Assembly (NCBI RefSeq): GCF_030848305.1
Contig: NZ_CP114598.1
Coordinates: forward strand, 558,001-622,000
DNA: 64,000 bases
Origin: Akkermansia muciniphila
Lineage (GTDB): Bacteria; Verrucomicrobiota; Verrucomicrobiia; Verrucomicrobiales; Akkermansiaceae
Direction of reading: 5' to 3'
This document shows, piece after piece, positions 55,443-64,000 of this stretch. Under the pieces are notes generated by a model. That model made no database searches. It worked only from the letters and a program-made list of their open reading frames with translations, and had not been told where the DNA came from. The stretch's first letter is position 1. Every line of letters starts with the position of its first letter. The position numbers and the translations under genes were made by a program.

Positions 55443-55861
55443 CGGCCCGGCGATTTGTGTTTGCGCTTAAAGTTAAGCATCATGATCTGCTTGGTCAGAT
55501 TGGCTTCAAAGCGGGCCTGTTCCTCGCGGGACATTTCCGAACGCGTCTTGAGCACCTCCTGCGCTTCCTGAATGGCCCGCTCCACGCTGCCTTCATCAAT
55601 CTGGGAGGAATTGAGCGCGAGGTCGGTTACCATGAGAACCTGGTCGTCATTGACCTGCACAAAGCCGGTGCCCACCACCATGCTTTCCTCCGGGCCGTCC
55701 ATGGGCTTGTAGCGGAGTTCCCCCGGTTCCAGGGAGGTAATCAGGGCCGTATGATGTTCCAGCACGCCCATCTCCCCGAGGCTGCCGGGCAGATAAACGT
55801 ACTCTACAGTAGCGGCAACCGCCACTTCATCCGGGGTAATGACTTTGAACTCCATGCTCAT
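55439..55861 (-). CDS. atpC: ATP synthase epsilon subunit
   Basis: Central-stalk epsilon subunit, 140 residues. The beta-sandwich domain is recognisable (FKVITPDEVAV, YVYLPGSLGEMGVLEHHTALIT, GTGFVQVNDDQVLMVTDLA), followed by the C-terminal helical hairpin, here with a basic tail. ATG two codons later is an alternative start. It is next to last in the operon. Confidence 0.94.
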   Translation of the reverse strand: MSMEFKVITPDEVAVAATVEYVYLPGSLGEMGVLEHHTALITSLEPGELRYKPMDGPEESMVVGTGFVQVNDDQVLMVTDLALNSSQIDEGSVERAIQEAQEVLKTRSEMSREEQARFEANLTKQIMMLNFKRKHKSPGR

Positions 55862-55884
55862 GGTTCGGAACGGCGGGAAAAGGG

Positions 55885-58253
<2,369 letters not shown>

Positions 58254-58274
58254 GTGTCAGTACTCCCGTAATCG

Positions 58275-59807
58275 TTAATTCCAGCTGAGCTTGAAGGATT
58301 CGATAGCGGCTTTAAGCCCTGCGTCTATTTCCGGCGTCAGGTCTTTTTCCTTCAGGATGCTTTCCAGCAGGTCCGGATGCTGATCCTGCATCACCGCTTC
58401 CCACGCGTTCTGGCATTCCTTGATCCTGTCCACCGGTACATCGTCAAAGTACCCTTTCTGCATGGCATACAAGTCAGCGGCCTCCAGCCCCAGGGATTTG
58501 GGCTCATACTGGTTCTGCTTAAAGAGCTCCACGATGCGCTGGCCGCGGGCCAGCTTGGCCTTCGTGCTGGAGTCCAGATCTGACCCGAACTGGGCGAACG
58601 CCTGCAATTCCGTAAATTGGGCAAGATCCAGCTTAATGGAGCCGGCCAGTTTCTTGATGATTTTCGTCTGGGCGGAGGAACCCACGCGGGAGACGGAAAT
58701 ACCCACGTTGATGGCCGGGCGCACCCCCTGGTAGAACAGGTCCGTTTCCAGGAATATCTGGCCGTCCGTGATGGAAATGACATTCGTAGGAATGTAGGCG
58801 GAGACGTCGCCGGCCTGCGTTTCAATAATGGGAAGAGCCGTCAGGGAGCCGCCGCCATGTTCCTTGTTGATGCGCGCGGCGCGTTCCAACAGGCGGCTGT
58901 GCAGGTAGAATACGTCCCCCGGATACGCCTCACGGCCGGAGGGGCGGCGCAGAATCAGGGAAATCTGGCGGTAGGCCACGGCATGCTTGGAAAGGTCGTC
59001 ATAAACGATAAGGGCGTCTTCCCCCTTGTCCATAAAGTATTCTCCCATCGCGCAGCCGGCGTAGGGCGCCAGGTACAGCATGGCGGCGGGATCGGAGGCG
59101 GAAGCCGCCACCACGATGGAATATTTCATGGCTCCCGTTTCCTCCAGCTTCGCCACCAGGCGGCTGATGTTGGCGCGCTTCTGGCCGATAGCCACGTAGA
59201 TATTGTAAAGGGGCTGGTGATCCGGAAGCTTGCCTTCCTCCGCCAGACGGTTCTGTTCCGCCTGGGCAATCATGGTATCCATGGCAATGGCGGTCTTCCC
59301 GGTGGCGCGGTCCCCAATGATGAGTTCGCGCTGGCCGCGGCCGATGGGAATCATGGCGTCAATGGGAAGGATGCCCGTCTGGACGGGAACGGAAACGGAC
59401 TGGCGGGAGATGATGCCGGAGGCGATTTTTTCCACCGGATAATACGCTTCCGCCTCAATCGGCCCTTTGCCGTCAATAGGCTCTCCCAGCGTGTTCACCA
59501 CACGGCCCAGCAGGGAACGGCCCACAGGCACGGAAAGAAGGCGGCCGGAGCACTTGACCGTGTCCCCTTCCTTCAACCTGGAATCATCCCCCAGAATCAC
59601 GGCGCCCACCTCATGCTCTTCCAGGTTCATCGCCAGCCCCATCACCCCGCCGGGGAACTCTATCATTTCATTGAGCATGACGCCGCTCAATCCTTCAATC
59701 TTGGCGACGCCGTCCCCCACGGAACGAATGACGCCCACGTTTTCCTGACTGACGGAAGCCGTGGCTTTTTTTATTTCTGCTTCGAGTTCTTGAAGTATGT
59801 TGCTCAT
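58275..59807 (-). CDS. atpA: ATP synthase alpha subunit
   Basis: Regulatory F1 alpha subunit, 510 residues. P-loop [15 protein letters not shown] differs from the very common GDRQTGKT in having Ala for Gln. [13 protein letters not shown] and RAIEAFKLSWN-like C-terminal ([11 protein letters not shown]) are as expected. It starts without a Shine-Dalgarno site and follows atpH by 17 bases. Confidence 0.98.
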   Translation of the reverse strand: MSNILQELEAEIKKATASVSQENVGVIRSVGDGVAKIEGLSGVMLNEMIEFPGGVMGLAMNLEEHEVGAVILGDDSRLKEGDTVKCSGRLLSVPVGRSLLGRVVNTLGEPIDGKGPIEAEAYYPVEKIASGIISRQSVSVPVQTGILPIDAMIPIGRGQRELIIGDRATGKTAIAMDTMIAQAEQNRLAEEGKLPDHQPLYNIYVAIGQKRANISRLVAKLEETGAMKYSIVVAASASDPAAMLYLAPYAGCAMGEYFMDKGEDALIVYDDLSKHAVAYRQISLILRRPSGREAYPGDVFYLHSRLLERAARINKEHGGGSLTALPIIETQAGDVSAYIPTNVISITDGQIFLETDLFYQGVRPAINVGISVSRVGSSAQTKIIKKLAGSIKLDLAQFTELQAFAQFGSDLDSSTKAKLARGQRIVELFKQNQYEPKSLGLEAADLYAMQKGYFDDVPVDRIKECQNAWEAVMQDQHPDLLESILKEKDLTPEIDAGLKAAIESFKLSWN

Positions 59808-59824
59808 GGGAAAAAATTCGTTAG

Positions 59825-60232
59825 TTAATTGGAAAGGGTGCGGGCCACCGCAGCCAGACGGTCGATTCTGGAACGCACGGAACCGTCCCTCACGTCATCC
59901 CCTACCTGGATGCGGACACCCGCCAGCAGAGACGGCTCCACCTCCCAGCGGTAGTAGAGGGCGCCGCCATATCTGGCCTCCAGTTTGGCCTGAATCAGGG
60001 AACGTTCCTCTTCCGTAAGGGGCACGGCGCTTTGAATAGTGGCTGTACGGCTCTTCACCGCATATTCCACCATGCCGGAAAAAGCCTTCAGCAGAGCAGC
60101 ATAATTACGGGGCTTGCGTTCCGCAATCTTCCGGGCGATCAAACGCACGCGGTCCTCCGCCACGGCATTCCCGTCCATACAGAGCCGGAACAGTCTGCGG
60201 GCGGCATTTTGCGTGTCCTTTCCGATCTTCAT
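59825..60232 (-). CDS. atpH: ATP synthase delta subunit, short
   Basis: Peripheral-stalk delta (OSCP) subunit, 135 residues, clearly shorter than the usual 175-180. The conserved C-terminal segment is present ([24 protein letters not shown]). The N-terminal helical domain is compressed to roughly 60-70 residues. Position between atpF and atpA supports the call. Confidence 0.85.
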   Translation of the reverse strand: MKIGKDTQNAARRLFRLCMDGNAVAEDRVRLIARKIAERKPRNYAALLKAFSGMVEYAVKSRTATIQSAVPLTEEERSLIQAKLEARYGGALYYRWEVEPSLLAGVRIQVGDDVRDGSVRSRIDRLAAVARTLSN

Positions 60233-60239
60233 AAACGTT

Positions 60240-60767
60240 TCAGGAATCCAGGCTGTCGATCGCTTCCCGGTTGATTCTCCGCTGGTCTTCTTCCGTCAGC
60301 ATTTTTCCGGTAACCTGGGCCGCAGCCAGGGCCACCAGCTGGCCAAATTGTTCTTTTAACGCTTCACGCTCTTTCTGCTGTTCCAGTTCCGCAAGCTGCC
60401 GGGCTTTTTTTACGATTTCCTCAGCCTTCCGGGAGGCTTCCGCTTCCTGTTCTTCCAACAGGCGGGCGGCGGCAGCCTTGGCGGCGTCTATTTTCTCCTG
60501 CCCCTTTTCCCCTGCTTCCACCAGCATTTCATGCGTCTGTTCCTTGACGGAAGCCAGCTGCCGCTCGCTTTCCTCACGCATTTCCTCTCCTTCTTCAATC
60601 CGCCGGCGTCTTTTTTCCAGAACGTTCTGGATGGGCTTGAACGCCAGATACCGCAGGATCACCACCATCAGAATGAAAGCGATCAGGTTGGCAACAAAAG
60701 GCTCCCAACTCGTTACCCCGAAGGGAGCAAAAGGATTCCAGGCTTGGTCAGCTATGAGATTCAGCAT
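60240..60767 (-). CDS. atpF: ATP synthase b subunit
   Basis: Peripheral-stalk b subunit of 175 residues with an N-terminal transmembrane helix (FVANLIAFILMVVILRYLAF) and a long charged alpha-helical stalk (EEGEEMREESERQLAS to AEEIVKKARQLAELEQQ). It lies between atpE and atpH. No second b-type gene is present. Confidence 0.94.
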   Translation of the reverse strand: MLNLIADQAWNPFAPFGVTSWEPFVANLIAFILMVVILRYLAFKPIQNVLEKRRRRIEEGEEMREESERQLASVKEQTHEMLVEAGEKGQEKIDAAKAAAARLLEEQEAEASRKAEEIVKKARQLAELEQQKEREALKEQFGQLVALAAAQVTGKMLTEEDQRRINREAIDSLDS

Positions 60768-60868
60768 AAGATGAGCGGTTTGAACATGCCGGAAATTTTC
60801 CGGACCGGCAGGGGACGGGCGCGCCGCCCCGGAGCGGAAAAGCTCCCTCCGGGGACGGAACTTCCGTT

Positions 60869-61090
60869 TTATTTCACAAAGATGGAGATCAGGGCCACGC
60901 CTTCAATCAGGGCCGCCAGCGTGATGGCAATCACCATAATGGGGGAGGAGGCTCCGGGGTTGCGCCCGGTGGCTTCCGCGGCTTTCGAGCCGATGAGGCC
61001 AATGCCGAGGCCGGCGCCGATGGTGACGAGGCCGAAACCTACGTTGCCGGACAATTCGGCCAGGGAGGTCATTGCGATAGGATCGATCAT
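60869..61090 (-). CDS. atpE: ATP synthase c subunit
   Basis: Proteolipid ring subunit, 73 residues, two helices. Start at ATG 61090 (MIDPIAMTSLAELSG) because the open frame upstream is not membrane-like. The ion-binding carboxylate is Glu63 in LIEGVALI. The glycine-rich helix 1 lacks the Gln of sodium-type rings, and a Gly follows Glu63, so protons are the likely coupling ion. Confidence 0.95.
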   Translation of the reverse strand: MIDPIAMTSLAELSGNVGFGLVTIGAGLGIGLIGSKAAEATGRNPGASSPIMVIAITLAALIEGVALISIFVK

Positions 61091-61172
61091 GTTATTGGTA
61101 TGGTTTATGTTTTTTGTTGAACGTTCCCCCACAGGTCGCCCATGGTCCGGAACGGAAAGTTGGCGGTACGGT

Positions 61173-62111
61173 TTATGAGGCTTTTCCGGGAGGCGGGCTG
61201 TCCGGAACGGGAAGTTCCTTTTCCTCATTTTTGGAGGTATGGCCGTGGGCGTCATCGTCCCCTACCTGAAGTTTCAGGAAAATCGCCGTCAGGAGCAGGA
61301 AAACCAGGGCCTGAATGAACCCCACAAGCAGTTCAATCGCCAGAAACGGCAGTACGCACAGGGCGCTGAGCACGGGCCCGAACATGTGAGCCATAGTGTC
61401 AATAATCGTCTCCCCGGCGTAAATATTGCCGTAAAGACGGGCTGCCAGCGCAATGGGGCGGATCGTGATGCTCAGGACGTCCACCAGCCCCACAAAGATG
61501 AAGATGAACACCAGTACAAATCCCATGAACCCCGGCAGCCTTCCCTTGGGGCCGAACAGATGCATAAAGAAGCCTTTCAGTCCCTGCTCCCGGATAGACC
61601 AGTAAAGCCACATCAGCGCATAAAAAATACCCAGGAACATCGTCACGTTCATGTCCGCATTCGCACCGCGGAACAGCGGCACCCCATGGTAAGTGACGGT
61701 TCCCACTCCGGGAAGAAGCCCCATGTAATTGCTGACCAGAATAATAGTGAAAATGGTCCCGAAGTACCAGAAGTACTTGCGTGTCAGGCGCGGCCCCAGA
61801 AGGGACTTCACAAAGTTATACAGAGTCTCAAAAAAGTATTCCACCGCATTCTGCAAACGGGAAGGCAGGATGCGCATGGAACGGGTGGCGGACCATACGA
61901 CCACCCCTATCAGAAGAACCGCCAGAAACAGCATCAGCATTGAGTTGGACACCGGGAGCTCAATGCCTCCGGGCAGCGGAATGGAAAACAAATGGGGAGC
62001 CGCCTGTTCCAATCCGTGCTCCGCTCCTTCCTCCGCCGCACAGGCGCTGCCGCCCATAACGCCGGACACGGTCAACGCCGCCAACCACAGGAACTGGAAA
62101 AATCTGCTCAT
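61173..62111 (-). CDS. atpB: ATP synthase a subunit with cleavable leader
   Basis: Stator a subunit of 312 residues. The first 25 residues look like a signal peptide (MSRFFQFLWLAALTVSGVMG, then SACA), and the acidic N-terminal stretch would be periplasmic. The proton-channel arginine lies in LAARLYGNIYAGE. The C-terminal tail is acidic and Lys/Pro-rich. It opens the operon. Confidence 0.95.
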   Translation of the reverse strand: MSRFFQFLWLAALTVSGVMGGSACAAEEGAEHGLEQAAPHLFSIPLPGGIELPVSNSMLMLFLAVLLIGVVVWSATRSMRILPSRLQNAVEYFFETLYNFVKSLLGPRLTRKYFWYFGTIFTIILVSNYMGLLPGVGTVTYHGVPLFRGANADMNVTMFLGIFYALMWLYWSIREQGLKGFFMHLFGPKGRLPGFMGFVLVFIFIFVGLVDVLSITIRPIALAARLYGNIYAGETIIDTMAHMFGPVLSALCVLPFLAIELLVGFIQALVFLLLTAIFLKLQVGDDDAHGHTSKNEEKELPVPDSPPPGKAS

Positions 62112-62191
62112 TGTCTTTCTCTCACCATTACTTGTGCCAACTCCTGTAAATACTGGAAGAGGGAATCCATTCCCTTTATTTGACGGTTCTG

Positions 62192-62220
62192 ATTATGTAC
62201 TTCCCTCTTTCTTTTGGCAA
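62192..62220 (-). promoter_or_regulatory. Candidate promoter of the atp operon
   Basis: Minus-strand TTGCCA, 17 bases, CATAAT; each box differs from consensus at one position. Transcription would start about 75 bases before atpB. Confidence 0.5.
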
Positions 62221-62322
62221 GCCCAAAACTTGGCGCGCACGCAAATTGTATACATTTGTACATAATTTTAAAGCCCGCCTGGATGACCGTTGTGTCATGA
62301 ACACAACCTTTTCTCCATCAAC

Positions 62323-62356
62323 AAAAAAGGCTTCCGGGATGAACTCCCGGAAGCCT
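62323..62356 (-). terminator. Intrinsic terminator of the last gene
   Basis: Read on the minus strand: a perfect 12-bp stem (AGGCTTCCGGGA/TCCCGGAAGCCT) with a five-base loop, then six T residues, about 30 bases past the stop codon at 62385. Confidence 0.93.
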
Positions 62357-62384
62357 GCAGGAAAAACTGGGCGGAGGAAGGCCG

Positions 62385-64000
62385 TTACTTGGCGGCGGGA
62401 ATAATATGGATGTGGTACACATCCCTGCCGTCCGCGGCCTTGCGCCCCGTGGCATGTACTCCCGTAACATCGGAAGTGATTACATCCAGGGTTTCCACAG
62501 TCTTCCGGAGCTTCTTGCTGCCCTCCGCCGCGCTCTTCAGGGCGTCACGGACCGGAACCAGGTTAAGCTGAAATTCGAGAGGGGCTCCCTGCGCCGGAGA
62601 TTTCACGGATTCCCTGAGGACTTCCAGGCCGAAAGCCTTCGGCATGCTGATTGCCCAGCGGGTGTCGGAAATGCTCACTACCGGGTTCAGATCGGCGCCC
62701 AGAGGGCATTGGTAATCGTAGGTAGTGATATCCCCGTCCACAGAAGACTGGGGAGCGGGAAGCTCCGCCATTTTACCCTGGCTGAGCAGGGTGACGACGG
62801 TTTTGGCGGCATGAGTCACTTTCTGCCAGGCCTCGCCCAGAGCGGCGCGGTTGTTCACTTCATACGCAGCGGAGAAGCGCGGCGCCGGCACATTCTTGAG
62901 CATGGGATTGGGAGCGCCCTGCATGTCCATCATGAATACGCCTGAACCCGTAAGGCCGGAAAGAGCAGTTTTATAAGCCTTCCAGAGCTCTTCAATGGTA
63001 GGCCTGGCCATCTGGATCATAGGAGCGGCCATGCGCACCTGATCGCTCACATCATGCTTCGGGTTGGAAATATAGGCATTGCCGTAGTCCCATACAATCT
63101 GGGCAAGATTACCGCACAGGGAACAACCCATATCCATCATCTGCGGATTGACCGTGCAGGAGGAATACAGCACTGTGGACGCGCCCGGACGCACGCCGCT
63201 CATGGCGGAGGGGGCGTCCAGCTTGTAAAATTCAAGCGGATATGTGCATGCTTCCACATGCACCCCCTGATCCTGCCATGAATAGTAGGAAACGGACGTG
63301 GCCTTCCGGGCCAGCTCTTCATACATGCCAAGCATGCTGCCCCTGATGGAATCCAGAGCCGTCATGGAAGGAGCCGGATCGGCAATCTTCCAATCGGCGC
63401 CTATTGCCTGCATCACGTCCTTCAACCCGGTGAACATGCCCTTGTAATAGGCCAGATCCATGTTAATAACCCCTTTGACGGAGGCTTTGTCTGCGAAGAG
63501 CAGACCGTAGGCCGGATACTGGGACCGGGCATCGGCCATGGAAAAATCAGGACGAGACAGCACGGAGTCCTGGGGAGAAGAGGCTATGCGGACCTGTTTT
63601 TCAGGATTGGTGGTTATAAAGCCTACCAGGGTATCCTCCACAAAAGAGACGGCTACATACAGCCTGGATTCATCCAGACGAACGAGCGCCGCCTTGAGGC
63701 GGTCCATATTTTCCTGGGAAATGTCCATCTGCCCCTTTGCCTCCTCCAGAAGCTCTTCCAGCTTCGCGCGCACCTTTTTGCAGTCCACTTCCGCCACCTT
63801 GCAGGCCAGGCCATTGTAGGTCTTTTCGTACAGGGAAACCATTCCATGCAGCTCCATATCCTCCTGAAGATGGGCGTCCTTCAGGAAAGCTTTGGCCTGG
63901 GCCAGGGCTTCCGGCGTCAGTTTGGCGGCAATCATCACGGGCGCCGTCGCAGCCTGGGAAGGGCGTAAATCCATCATCTCAGCCCACTGCGCAATCATCT
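62385..64000 (-). CDS. Hypothetical protein, 5' end outside window
   Basis: At least 537 residues, with no in-frame stop reaching the window edge, so the N-terminus and any signal peptide are not visible. The visible part is alpha/beta, with a helical N-terminal region (AKLEELLEEAKGQ) and repeated Met/Ala/Gly-rich blocks. I recognise no family. It ends at a strong terminator. It is upstream in transcription order of the atp operon but on a separate transcript. Confidence 0.75.
   Translation of the reverse strand, partial: MIAQWAEMMDLRPSQAATAPVMIAAKLTPEALAQAKAFLKDAHLQEDMELHGMVSLYEKTYNGLACKVAEVDCKKVRAKLEELLEEAKGQMDISQENMDRLKAALVRLDESRLYVAVSFVEDTLVGFITTNPEKQVRIASSPQDSVLSRPDFSMADARSQYPAYGLLFADKASVKGVINMDLAYYKGMFTGLKDVMQAIGADWKIADPAPSMTALDSIRGSMLGMYEELARKATSVSYYSWQDQGVHVEACTYPLEFYKLDAPSAMSGVRPGASTVLYSSCTVNPQMMDMGCSLCGNLAQIVWDYGNAYISNPKHDVSDQVRMAAPMIQMARPTIEELWKAYKTALSGLTGSGVFMMDMQGAPNPMLKNVPAPRFSAAYEVNNRAALGEAWQKVTHAAKTVVTLLSQGKMAELPAPQSSVDGDITTYDYQCPLGADLNPVVSISDTRWAISMPKAFGLEVLRESVKSPAQGAPLEFQLNLVPVRDALKSAAEGSKKLRKTVETLDVITSDVTGVHATGRKAADGRDVYHIHIIPAAK

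Overview
The window looks like chromosomal DNA of a mucin-degrading Verrucomicrobiota bacterium of the Akkermansia type. This rests on protein content rather than any marker gene: secreted Cys-type sulfatases, a CBM51-GH110 alpha-galactosidase, a sialate O-acetylesterase, Gram-negative envelope genes (waaA, lipoproteins, M23 peptidase), very long antisense open frames and few Shine-Dalgarno sequences. There is no rRNA, no tRNA that I could find, no CRISPR array, no prophage and no intact transposase.

Layout. 1-7.1 kb: a truncated sulfatase, a DEAD-box helicase, a VC0807-type membrane protein and two SGNH esterases. 7.2-13 kb: DoxX, purM, purF, then an ECF sigma factor, a one-pass membrane protein and a PDZ pseudo-protease. 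13-20.7 kb: a RelE-like protein, coaC, a lipoprotein, an M23 peptidase, a large TPR protein, a Nudix-PPK2 fusion and a DeoR regulator. 20.7-30.4 kb: GNAT, cysteine desulfurase, coaB, rsgA, a pepsin-like protein, waaA, rsmD, two secreted proteins and a second PPK2. 30.4-35.3 kb: GH110, a lipoprotein/hydrolase pair, tsaE, rplU and rpmA. 35.4-39.4 kb: a Fur-family regulator with sufCBD. 39.4-42.5 kb: a more AT-rich stretch with a YfhO-like membrane protein and a non-coding segment that carries a 16-bp inverted repeat pair. 42.5-47.6 kb: a second sulfatase, bioB, bioA and a secreted protein. 47.7-54.1 kb: a glycan locus. 54.3-62.1 kb: a SprT-like protein, DUF5069 and the complete F1Fo ATP synthase operon. 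The window ends inside an unrecognised gene.

How the genes fit together. The most interesting block is 47.7-52.9 kb. A WecE-type sugar transaminase, a GNAT acetyltransferase, an ArnC-like polyprenyl-phosphate glycosyltransferase and two small SMR/EamA half-transporters overlap one another, and a GT-C-like membrane protein lies next to them. Together they read as an Arn-like pathway that would make, flip and transfer an N-acetylated 4-amino-4,6-dideoxy sugar (probably Fuc4NAc). Other notable points are the Nudix-PPK2 fusion plus a second PPK2, coenzyme A genes coaC and coaB split about 9 kb apart, a Fur-like regulator without the usual zinc cysteines in front of sufCBD, and a sigma/anti-sigma/PDZ cassette whose protease domain seems to lack its catalytic serine. 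All functions are inferred from reading the sequence; no database search was run.
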